44,420 bases of DNA from Lachnospiraceae bacterium (GTDB lineage Bacteria > Bacillota > Clostridia > Lachnospirales > Lachnospiraceae), in assembly GCA_017626325.1 (NCBI GenBank), contig JAGAIZ010000087.1, positions 1-44,420 on the forward strand, written 5' to 3'. Of this stretch, positions 34,017 through 41,512 are shown in pieces (positions within the stretch are counted from its first letter, which is position 1; the number at the start of each line of letters is the position of its first letter). Below the pieces are notes generated by a model, which was not told where the DNA came from, ran no database searches, and was given only the letters and a program-made list of their open reading frames with translations. A program made the translations under genes and the position numbers.

Positions 34017-34148
34017 TCTGATTACTTCCTATCCTCGGTTGTGAGCATACCGCCGCACCTGTGCGGCTTTGGCGTATGCACTTCTTTCGTCTGTATAAAG
34101 CACAAAAAAGAGGATATGAGAATCATAATCCACTTTTGGCAACATGAA
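34014..34148 (-). promoter_or_regulatory. Antiterminator region of the ABC-F leader
   Basis: The leader segment at 34110-34124 (minus strand, ending ATATCCTC) can pair with 34014-34036 (GAGGATAG...AGAATC), enclosing a stable hairpin at 34045-34079. This pairing takes bases from the foot of the terminator stem. The same segment lies partly inside the 3' arm (34118-34148) of a long hairpin whose 5' arm (34182-34210) overlaps the three-codon ORF. A ribosome held on that ORF would free it for antitermination. Confidence 0.5.
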
Positions 34149-34200
34149 TAACAGTACTATAGGATGTACTGCGTTAATGGTTTCATGTTTTCAAAAGTGA

Positions 34201-34212
34201 TTATAATCTCAT
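34201..34212 (-). CDS. Three-codon upstream ORF, Met-Arg-Leu-stop
   Basis: ATG AGA TTA TAA on the minus strand, preceded at 4 bases by AGGAGGGG, a near-perfect ribosome binding site. Met-Arg-Leu is the minimal macrolide-dependent stalling sequence known from ErmD-type leader peptides. It is the only translation start with a strong site in the ABC-F leader and overlaps the 5' arm of the leader hairpin. Function as a drug-sensing leader peptide is inferred. Confidence 0.55.
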   Translation of the reverse strand: MRL

Positions 34213-34318
34213 TTCCCCTCCTGTCCGAATCAACTATCCATTTGACAATTGACTCAACCTTTTGTCTCTTCTTTCTGAATCTGGATGTATCTTAGCACAG
34301 ATGCTGACGCCGCGCAAG

Positions 34319-34365
34319 TGTTTTGTTAAAACCAATGTTTTGTGCCAATGTTTTGTTAAAACCAA
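34319..34365. repeat. Short direct repeats between the ABC-F leader and the epimerase gene
   Basis: TGTTTTGTTAAAACCAA occurs perfectly at 34319-34335 and 34349-34365, with the related TGTTTTGTGCCAA between them. More diverged ATTCTGTC units follow to about 34400. No gene was found in this gap. Confidence 0.7.
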
Positions 34366-34426
34366 GCATTCTGTCAAACTAAACATTCTGTCCAGGACTG
34401 AGCATTCCGGTATTGCTTCATTGGTA

Positions 34427-35302
34427 CTATGACCGGGCCACCAATTCGATATAATAATCCAACAACTCATACATCCAGTCCCGCACACCAGAAAACTGAA
34501 ATCCCAGCGCTTCCGCCTTATCTGTGTTGATACTGTACGCCACTTCTCCATTGTAAGGCGCCGGCTCCCCATCCGCTGAAAGGATCGCACGCACGCCCGT
34601 TTTCTGTTCCACATATGCGATAATCTCACTTAAGGAAATAGTACCCCTGGCACAGCCATTGACCGCTCCGGTCACATCCAAATCCGCCAGATAAGCCATA
34701 AACCGCCCTGCCTCATCGGAGCGGATATACCCCATCTGACAGTCCGCGTTATCAATATACATAGGCACAGACTTCATCACGTGTTCCACATAGAAGAACA
34801 GACGCTTCGTATAATCATCGGCTCCTACTACGTAGGGATATCTGACCGCAAGCCATTTTCTGTCAGAATATTTCTGCCAGAGCGCGCACTCTGCCTGTCT
34901 TTTGACTTCATCATAGGGAAAATCCGGTCTGTCGCACCAGATAAGCTTCCTGTGAAGCGCATCAAAATCCTCTTCCACCGTGTTTATATGCTTCGGCTCA
35001 TATACTGCCGTGCTGGACATCTGAATGTATCTGTCACAGGAAATAGCGGACATTGCCGTCCTGATATCATTGGAGCAGTAAGCCAGTTTATCGATCGCCA
35101 CATCGAAATGCATGCCGGCCAACGCCTTTTGCATACTATCCCCGTCGCTCCTGTCAAGCACGACTCTCTCTACACTGTTCCCAAAGCTGTCTGCCCTCCT
35201 GCCCCGAGTAGCGATCACCACTTCATGTCCCTTGGAGAGAAGCTCCTGTACCATAGGCACGCCGAAGAATCGTGTGCCGCCTAAAACCAAAATTCTTTTC
35301 AT
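34427..35302 (-). CDS. NAD(P)-dependent epimerase/reductase (atypical extended SDR)
   Basis: 291 aa Rossmann-fold protein. The nucleotide-binding loop is GGTRFFG (about 7-13), seen in atypical SDRs related to nucleotide-sugar epimerases and CSP41. A YDEVK (YxxxK) catalytic pair and a TAVY strand are present. Substrate unknown. The ATG at 35302 has GGAGG 5 bases upstream. It lies 46 bp after the DUF1848 stop on the same strand, so the two may be co-transcribed. Confidence 0.88.
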   Translation of the reverse strand: MKRILVLGGTRFFGVPMVQELLSKGHEVVIATRGRRADSFGNSVERVVLDRSDGDSMQKALAGMHFDVAIDKLAYCSNDIRTAMSAISCDRYIQMSSTAVYEPKHINTVEEDFDALHRKLIWCDRPDFPYDEVKRQAECALWQKYSDRKWLAVRYPYVVGADDYTKRLFFYVEHVMKSVPMYIDNADCQMGYIRSDEAGRFMAYLADLDVTGAVNGCARGTISLSEIIAYVEQKTGVRAILSADGEPAPYNGEVAYSINTDKAEALGFQFSGVRDWMYELLDYYIELVARS

Positions 35303-35348
35303 AGTTTCCTCCATTTCAATGCGCTGTACACCTTATTTCCCGGCGGCG

Positions 35349-36278
35349 CTATATTTCGTCACCGCATTTCAACGACTTCATCTTCCGTTCTGTAACAATA
35401 TCTTCCTCCGTGATCTGCCCGCACAGAAGGGGTGCGTTTGCATCATACAGCCTGCTGGTCTTTAATACCCTTTCAGGGCTGCTGTTTGCGTAGCAATACA
35501 GACATCCGTTCCGACAGGTATCGTATGCGCCTATCTCCACACTTTCGATGCATCCGCACTCTTTTCGCTGATTCCGATCCTTTCCCGCCCGGATTTTGCA
35601 GCCGATGATCTGCTCGATCAGGTCTTTGTCAATACAGCAGCTATGTCCGATTCCACAGGCGGACAAATCCATCGTCTCCGCACAGGATACCACTGTCATA
35701 TGATGCGCACCGGCTATATGTGCAATTTCCTTTGCAAAGACAAACAGTTCCTTTTCTGGCAGGGAAAAAGCCCGCAGGGCTTTCATATTTTGCCGATTCC
35801 TTACATAACTGTCAACAAAGCTGACGACACATTTCGATGTACAGCCCTGCAGCGCCTCCGCGATCTGCGCAAAGGCTTTCAGGTGATAGGCGGGCGTGTA
35901 GGTATCTGTAAACAGAATCGGATCGTAACGCCATATGACCCTTTCTTTGCCGATTCTGCGGGACAACTCCTGAAATACAGGAATCATACGCCTTTTCTTA
36001 TGGGGCACATTCCGTTCTATATCGCCGCCATAACCAGTCAGCGTAAACTGAAAATAATAAGAATAGGCCTCCAGTTCCTCCAATCCTGCAAGCATCGGCT
36101 CCGGATTCTTCGTCCAGAAGACAATACAGTCCACCACTTCGGGAGATAAGCTGATTCTGCTGACCTGACGGGGATTCATGGGATTCCTGACATACAGGTA
36201 TCCTTCTTTGATTCTGTTTAAGAACCATTCGGCGTAATAATTGGGAATATCTGTTCTGCGGCTGGCGCTTATAATCAT
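35349..36278 (-). CDS. DUF1848 protein with C-terminal CxxxCxxC cluster motif
   Basis: 309 aa. The N-terminus MIISASRRTDIPNYYAEWF is the family signature. The middle reads as a TIM-barrel-like fold (FWTKNPEPML, WRYDPILFTDTYTP). The C-terminal third is Cys-rich and contains TCRNGCLYCYAN, a CxxxCxxC arrangement as in radical SAM enzymes but at the C-terminus instead of the N-terminus. A Fe-S cluster is likely; chemistry unknown. I chose the ATG at 36278, which has AGGA upstream; the frame opens slightly earlier. Divergent from regulator 2. Confidence 0.88.
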   Translation of the reverse strand: MIISASRRTDIPNYYAEWFLNRIKEGYLYVRNPMNPRQVSRISLSPEVVDCIVFWTKNPEPMLAGLEELEAYSYYFQFTLTGYGGDIERNVPHKKRRMIPVFQELSRRIGKERVIWRYDPILFTDTYTPAYHLKAFAQIAEALQGCTSKCVVSFVDSYVRNRQNMKALRAFSLPEKELFVFAKEIAHIAGAHHMTVVSCAETMDLSACGIGHSCCIDKDLIEQIIGCKIRAGKDRNQRKECGCIESVEIGAYDTCRNGCLYCYANSSPERVLKTSRLYDANAPLLCGQITEEDIVTERKMKSLKCGDEI

Positions 36279-36343
36279 AAGAATCCTAATCTCCATTCAG
36301 GAGCGTTTATACGCGACGGGCGATATCGCTCTTCTTCTATTGA

Positions 36344-36372
36344 ATTATAGCGCATAGAAGAAGCTTTGTCAC
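36344..36372 (-). promoter_or_regulatory. Promoter of the DUF1848-epimerase unit
   Basis: The minus strand reads GTGACA (36367-36372), 17 bp, TATAAT (36344-36349): 5/6 and 6/6 matches. It faces away from the regulator 2 promoter 20 bp further on. Confidence 0.7.
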
Positions 36373-36391
36373 TTTCAATCCACCCTCCTTA

Positions 36392-36420
36392 TTGCATTCC
36401 CGGCGTAAAGAACTTATAAT
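36392..36420 (+). promoter_or_regulatory. Promoter of the module 2 regulator-kinase genes
   Basis: TTGCAT (36392-36397), 17 bp, TATAAT (36415-36420), followed by a leader of about 60 nt and an AGAGG site before the regulator ATG. Confidence 0.7.
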
Positions 36421-36487
36421 CTCCCTTGCAGAGACAAACTGCGCAGTCCGGCAGGGCAGACGCAGATAACCGGAAAGGAAAGAGGAT

Positions 36488-37174
36488 ATGAGCAGCATTT
36501 TACTTCTCGAAGACGATTTAAGTTTGATTAACGGGCTTTCTTTTGCTTTTAAGAAGCAGGGCTTTGAAGCGGACGTCGCCAGGACGCTTAAGGAGGCGAA
36601 CGCGCTGTGGGCGGAAGGCAAATATGATCTGTTGATCCTGGATGTATCGCTGCCGGACGGTTCCGGCTTTGCGTTCTGTGAAAGGGTCAGGCAGGTTTCC
36701 AGGGTGCCGATCATCTTTCTGACCGCTTCTGACGAAGAAATGAATATCATCATGGGGCTGGACATCGGCGGCGACGACTATATTACCAAGCCCTTCAAGC
36801 TGGGTGTGCTGATATCAAGAATCAACGCCCTGCTCAGACGGGCGAAGGACTTCAATTCCTCAGACACAGAACTGACATCAAACGGCATCAAAGTGCTCTT
36901 ACTCCAGGGGCAGGCCTTCAAGAACGGGGAGCCGCTCAATCTGACCGCCGCCGAATATAAGCTGCTGTGCCTGTTTATGTCAAATCCCGGCGTCGTACTT
37001 TCCCAGGAACAAATCTTAAATAAGCTATGGGACTGCGAAGGAAATTATATCGACAGCAGCGCACTGACCGTATATATCCGCAGACTGAGGATGAAGGTCG
37101 AGGACAATCCGGGCGAGCCGCAGATGCTTCTGACCGTCCGGCGTATGGGCTATAAATGGAATGTCATAGAATAA
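36488..37174 (+). CDS. OmpR-family response regulator (module 2)
   Basis: 228 aa. Receiver domain: acidic pair EDD (8-10), phospho-acceptor Asp in LLILDVSLPDG (about 54), Thr in IFLTAS and Lys in TKPFK. The DNA-binding winged helix is at about 130-225 (NLTAAEYKLLCLF). AGAGG precedes the ATG. The kinase follows after 15 bp. The TTGTAA direct repeat before the downstream ABC genes is its probable target. Confidence 0.96.
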   Translation: MSSILLLEDDLSLINGLSFAFKKQGFEADVARTLKEANALWAEGKYDLLILDVSLPDGSGFAFCERVRQVSRVPIIFLTASDEEMNIIMGLDIGGDDYITKPFKLGVLISRINALLRRAKDFNSSDTELTSNGIKVLLLQGQAFKNGEPLNLTAAEYKLLCLFMSNPGVVLSQEQILNKLWDCEGNYIDSSALTVYIRRLRMKVEDNPGEPQMLLTVRRMGYKWNVIE

Positions 37175-37189
37175 GAATGAAGGATTGCG

Positions 37190-38227
37190 ATGAAACTATT
37201 AGTAAACAAAGATATTAGAAACTTTTTCCTGGCCATATCGGTTATCTTAGCAGCTTTTCTCCTGTTGGCGCAGGCAATCTTCCTGCTGCTTTATCAATGC
37301 TTCTCCGTATGGCTGTTGCTGCTTGCCCTGTTTACTGCAGGCGCCATATGGCTGGTCTGCTTCCGGTATTTCAACAGACAGAACCGTCTTCTGGAACAGG
37401 CGGTATCGCAGATCAACGCTTCTCTTGCCGGTGATACAGATGCCCGCATCGAATGCGACAGCGAGGGAGAGCTGTACAGACTGTTCCATTCCATCAACTC
37501 CCTGGCGGCGGTCTTAAACGCTCATGCCCAGAAACAATTGCAGGAAAAAGAATTTCTGAAAAACACCATATCCGATATTTCCCATCAGTTGAAAACGCCG
37601 TTAGCGGCATTAAATATTTACAACGGCCTGCTGCTGGACGAATCAGAGGAGCTTTCCGCTGTCAGAGAATTTGCCGCCCTGTCGGAGCGTGAGCTTGACC
37701 GCATGGAAACCCTGGTGCAGAACCTCCTCAAAATCACCCGGCTGGATGCCGGTTCTGTCATCCTCGAAAAGAATCCTGAGAACGTAAGCGATATGATGCG
37801 GGATATAGAGCTTCACTTCGCCTACAGAGCCGGACAGGAGCAGAAGGAAATCCTTCTCTCCGGCCCGGACAATGTTTCTCTTCTCTGTGACCGCGGCTGG
37901 CTCCTGGAAGCCATAGACAATCTCGTGAAGAACGCGCTGGATCATACTAAGTGCGGCGATACTGTCCGCATAGAATGGAAATCGCTGTCCTGTGCCATTC
38001 AAATCACCGTCAGGGACAACGGCCTGGGCATTCATCCCGAAGACCTGCATCATATTTTCAAGCGCTTTTACCGCAGCCGCTTCGCCCCGGAAGGAAGCCA
38101 GGACAGACAGGGCATCGGGCTTGGACTGCCTCTGTCAAAAGCGATTGTGGAAGCCCACGGCGGCATAATCGAGGTTGACAGCGCTCTTGGCAAAGGGGCC
38201 GTTTTTACGATGACTTTCCTTATGTGA
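37190..38227 (+). CDS. Intramembrane-type sensor histidine kinase (module 2, BceS-like layout)
   Basis: 345 aa. Two membrane helices at about 10-33 and 38-60 are joined by only a few residues, so there is no outer sensor domain. This is the intramembrane-sensing design in which the kinase reads the state of its partner ABC transporter. HAMP-like linker, SDISHQLKTPLAA (phosphorylated His near 129) and a HATPase domain with NLVKNALDH, RDNGLGI and GIGLGLPLSKAI. It shares little architecture with the kinase of module 1, which has an outer domain. Confidence 0.95.
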   Translation: MKLLVNKDIRNFFLAISVILAAFLLLAQAIFLLLYQCFSVWLLLLALFTAGAIWLVCFRYFNRQNRLLEQAVSQINASLAGDTDARIECDSEGELYRLFHSINSLAAVLNAHAQKQLQEKEFLKNTISDISHQLKTPLAALNIYNGLLLDESEELSAVREFAALSERELDRMETLVQNLLKITRLDAGSVILEKNPENVSDMMRDIELHFAYRAGQEQKEILLSGPDNVSLLCDRGWLLEAIDNLVKNALDHTKCGDTVRIEWKSLSCAIQITVRDNGLGIHPEDLHHIFKRFYRSRFAPEGSQDRQGIGLGLPLSKAIVEAHGGIIEVDSALGKGAVFTMTFLM

Positions 38228-38267
38228 CGCCGTATTTTACTGCGGACGGCTCTCTTTTCCTACAAAA

Positions 38268-38315
38268 TTGTAAGCTGCTTGTAACCTGACAGTAATATTG
38301 CCGTGCTATTCTTTC
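38268..38315 (+). promoter_or_regulatory. Promoter of ABC module 2 with 11-bp-period direct repeat
   Basis: TTGTAA (38268-38273), 5 bp, TTGTAA (38279-38284): a perfect direct repeat of 11-bp period, as for OmpR-family regulators. Downstream TGCTATTCT resembles an extended -10. There is no good -35 at normal spacing, consistent with activator dependence. The 160-bp gap holds nothing else clear. Confidence 0.55.
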
Positions 38316-38387
38316 CATGTCGATTGAAAAAGTCACTCTGATGAGCTGATTTTTCAACCTATCCTAACAGAAAGAGGTGTCCGCATT

Positions 38388-39071
38388 ATGAATTTATTGG
38401 AAGTAAAGAACCTTTGCAAAACCTACGGCAGCGGCGAAACCGCCGTGCGCGCGCTTAGGGATGTCAGCTTCTCCGTCCCCAAGGGCGAGTACGTGGCGAT
38501 TGTCGGGGAATCCGGTTCCGGCAAAAGTACGCTCTTAAACATGATCGGCGCACTGGATACGCCCACCTCCGGCGAGGTAATCATCGACGGCAGGAATATC
38601 TTCTCCATGAACGACAGAAAGCTTACCGTGTTCCGCCGCCGGAACATCGGCTTCATTTTCCAGGCATTTAATCTGGTGCCGGAGCTTACCGTGGAACAGA
38701 ATATCGTTTTCCCCATACTCCTTGATTACCAGAAACCCGACGTAAAATATCTGGAGGAACTGCTGACGGTGCTGAACCTAAAGGAGCGCCGCAGCCACCT
38801 GCCCGGCCAGCTCTCCGGCGGCCAGCAGCAGCGGGTAGCGATCGGCCGCGCGCTGATTACCCGCCCGGCACTGATTCTCGCCGATGAACCCACAGGCAAT
38901 CTGGATACGCTAAACAGCAATGAGGTGATCGCCCTGCTTAAAGAGGCGTCAAAGAAATACGAGCAGACCATCATTATGATTACCCACAACCGCAGTATCG
39001 CCCAGACAGCCGACCGGGTTCTGCAGGTATCAGACGGCGTGCTGACTGATTTCGGGAGGTGCTGCGAATGA
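38388..39071 (+). CDS. ABC transporter ATP-binding protein (MacB/LolD-like, module 2)
   Basis: 227 aa cytosolic ATPase. Walker A GESGSGKST (about 38-46), Q-loop FQAFNL, signature LSGGQQQR and Walker B LILADEPTGNLD are intact. It is clearly a paralogue of the module 1 ATPase. AGAGG lies upstream of the ATG. Its stop overlaps the permease start by four bases (ATGA), so translation is coupled. Confidence 0.96.
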   Translation: MNLLEVKNLCKTYGSGETAVRALRDVSFSVPKGEYVAIVGESGSGKSTLLNMIGALDTPTSGEVIIDGRNIFSMNDRKLTVFRRRNIGFIFQAFNLVPELTVEQNIVFPILLDYQKPDVKYLEELLTVLNLKERRSHLPGQLSGGQQQRVAIGRALITRPALILADEPTGNLDTLNSNEVIALLKEASKKYEQTIIMITHNRSIAQTADRVLQVSDGVLTDFGRCCE

Positions 39072-41410
39072 GACGAATGAAAAGCTATCTCAGTCTGGTT
39101 CCGATTTCCGCCCGGGTGCGGAGACGGCAGAACCGTATGACGATTCTGTGTATCATCTTTGCGGTCTTCCTCGTGACCGCGATCTTCAGCGTGGCGGACA
39201 TGATGATTCGGACGCAAAGCAGTCTCATGACAGCCAAGCACGGAAACTGGCATATCAGTCTGAAGCAGGTTCCCCGGGATGTGGCAGACGAAATCGGCGC
39301 CCGCTCTGACGTCACCGCTGCAGGCCTTTGTCTCGTCTACAATTATGAAGGTACAGAGCCGTACCGGATGCACGGAAAAAGAGTCGTCCTATACGGTACG
39401 GATGAAGTCTATATGCGCCAGATTACAAACGGTGTGACAGCCGGAGTTTTCCCCGAAAACGATGACGAAATCCTGCTCAGTCCCAATGCGGCGGCCGCTT
39501 TCGGCGCACAGGCCGGCAGCCGGGTAACCCTGCATACGCCTGCCGGGGATAAGACTTTTACCGTATCCGGATTCGGCACGGATGACAAAGCCTATTATGC
39601 CAACCAGACGTATCTGGTGGGCGTGTATATGACACAATCTGCTTTTACCTCTCTGATGGAACAAAACGGCGTGACCGACACGGCTCCTGTTTACTACGTA
39701 CAGTTTCAGGACGCTGCAAAAGCTGCCCGGGCAATCACGGAACTTCAATCCAGCTATCAGCTTTCAGAAGAAAACATCGCCGAAAATACCGCAGTTCTGG
39801 GAATGGCGGGTCAGAGCCGGAATGAATCCATGAAGAATTTCTATGGCATAGCGGCCATTCTGTTCATTCTGGTGCTTTTGGCAGGCGTACTGATGATTTC
39901 CGGCAGCATGAACAGCAATGTGGCACAGCGGACACAATTCTTCGGCATGATGCGCTGCATCGGCGCAAGCCGTCAGCAGATTATCCGCTTCGTACGCCTG
40001 GAAGCGCTGAACTGGTGCAAAACGGCGGTCCCCGCCGGAATCCTGCTTGGTACTGCCGTAAGCTGGGGAATCTGCGCGGCGCTCCGTTTCGGCATCGGTG
40101 GGGAATTCGCCACCACACCCGTAGGGAAACTCAGTCCCGCCGGTCTGATATGCGGCGCTTTGGTGGGCGTCGTGACGGTACTTCTGGCGGCGCAGTCTCC
40201 TGCCCGCCGTGCGGCAAAGGTTTCTCCCATGTGCGCCGTATCAGGCAATACAGAAAACACCAAGCCCGTGCACCGTGCCATCAGGACAGGCTTTGGGCGA
40301 ATCGACTGCCTGCTGGGCGTCCATCACGCGGCGGCCTCAAAGAAAAATCTGTTTCTTATGACTGCCTCCTTTGCGCTCTGCATTATCCTGTTTCTCTCCT
40401 TCTCCACCGTGATGGACCTTGCCGGGCTGCTTATGCCCGGGCAGAATCCCATATCTGCCGACCTGGTACTGAACAGTTATGACAACGCGCTGACGCTTAA
40501 ACGCAGGCTGGTAGCTTCGATCAAAGAAATCGAGGGCGTGGAGAACGCCTACGGCAGCAACTACCGCGCGCAGGTTCCGGCGGCATGTTCCCGGACAGAC
40601 GTCGATGCTGTTAATATCGTCTCCTACGACGAAACGCTGCTGAATTACGCAAAAGAAAGCGTCGTCGGAGGAGAACTGACAGAGATCTACGGTAACAGTA
40701 ACTGCGTGGCCACCGTTTATAACAAGGACAATCCCCTGCAAATCGGCGATACCATTACAATCGCAGGAATAGAGCTTACGGTTTCCTGCGCTTTATCCCA
40801 GGGGCTGTTTGGCGACGACTTAATCGTCATCTGTTCGCAGGAAAACTATGACCGCCTGTTTGGCGCGGAGAACTATTGCCTGATTGGCGTACAGCTTGGA
40901 AAAGACGCGACAGAAGAAACGCTGGCAGAAATCAGACACTTCGAAAACGATGCGGTCATCGTACTGGATGAGCGCGCAAATAAACAGGAGAACAATGCTA
41001 CTTACCTGGCATCGCGCATCGTGGTTTACAGTTTTCTGGCAATCATCGGGATGATTACGCTATTTAATATTATCAACAGCCTTTCCATGAGCGTATCCGC
41101 AAGGACGAAGCAGTACGGCGCAATGCGTGCCGTAGGCATGGATGGCCGACAGCTTATCCGGATGATTTCCGCGGAAGCCTTCACCTATGCGTTCCTGGGG
41201 CTTTTGTTTGGTCTGGGAACAGGAATTCCCTTAAGCCGCTCTCTCCATGAGACGCTCATTACCCGCCACTTCGGCATTCTCTGGCGTCCGCCTGTGGTTT
41301 TGCTGGGGATTGTCATAATCTTCGTCCTTGCCTGCGCCGGGACAGCCGTCTATACGTCATGCAGGCGTCTCGGCGGGATGGTGGTTACGGAGAGTATTAA
41401 TGAATTGTAG
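39068..41410 (+). CDS. ABC transporter permease with duplicated FtsX domains (module 2)
   Basis: 780 aa. Eight predicted membrane helices in two 1+3 sets with outer domains at about 40-255 and 465-645. The FtsX cores contain FFGMMRCIGASRQQI and QYGAMRAVGMDGRQLI, the coupling-helix motifs that contact the ATPase. The ATG at 39068 has GGGAGG 8 bases upstream and overlaps the ATPase stop; a GTG three codons earlier is less likely. It has no glutamate heptad repeat like that of the module 1 permease. Confidence 0.94.
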   Translation: MRRMKSYLSLVPISARVRRRQNRMTILCIIFAVFLVTAIFSVADMMIRTQSSLMTAKHGNWHISLKQVPRDVADEIGARSDVTAAGLCLVYNYEGTEPYRMHGKRVVLYGTDEVYMRQITNGVTAGVFPENDDEILLSPNAAAAFGAQAGSRVTLHTPAGDKTFTVSGFGTDDKAYYANQTYLVGVYMTQSAFTSLMEQNGVTDTAPVYYVQFQDAAKAARAITELQSSYQLSEENIAENTAVLGMAGQSRNESMKNFYGIAAILFILVLLAGVLMISGSMNSNVAQRTQFFGMMRCIGASRQQIIRFVRLEALNWCKTAVPAGILLGTAVSWGICAALRFGIGGEFATTPVGKLSPAGLICGALVGVVTVLLAAQSPARRAAKVSPMCAVSGNTENTKPVHRAIRTGFGRIDCLLGVHHAAASKKNLFLMTASFALCIILFLSFSTVMDLAGLLMPGQNPISADLVLNSYDNALTLKRRLVASIKEIEGVENAYGSNYRAQVPAACSRTDVDAVNIVSYDETLLNYAKESVVGGELTEIYGNSNCVATVYNKDNPLQIGDTITIAGIELTVSCALSQGLFGDDLIVICSQENYDRLFGAENYCLIGVQLGKDATEETLAEIRHFENDAVIVLDERANKQENNATYLASRIVVYSFLAIIGMITLFNIINSLSMSVSARTKQYGAMRAVGMDGRQLIRMISAEAFTYAFLGLLFGLGTGIPLSRSLHETLITRHFGILWRPPVVLLGIVIIFVLACAGTAVYTSCRRLGGMVVTESINEL

Positions 41411-41424
41411 AGATCGATAATATA

Positions 41425-41460
41425 ACAGGCGGCTTGTGTTAAATGCCGCCTGTGGTTTTA
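41425..41460. terminator. Terminator between the module 2 permease and the second MATE gene
   Basis: A 9-bp perfect stem ACAGGCGGC/GCCGCCTGT (41425-41433 with 41445-41453), 11-nt loop, then GGTTTTA. It lies 14 bp after the permease stop. The T run is short; the stem could also serve the convergent MATE gene. Confidence 0.65.
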
Positions 41461-41512
41461 TCCGTCGAATATTATTTACCCCAAATCAATGAACTGTCTT
41501 CTCAGATTAATC

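Noticed and set aside
34045-34079. GC-rich hairpin in the ABC-F leader as an independent riboswitch
   Set aside because: It has no recognisable aptamer and fits as a nested stem of the antiterminator arm.
34234-34629. 131-codon minus-strand frame overlapping the epimerase end and the repeat region
   Set aside because: It overlaps the epimerase in another frame, its repetitive tail comes from the DNA repeats, and no family is recognisable.
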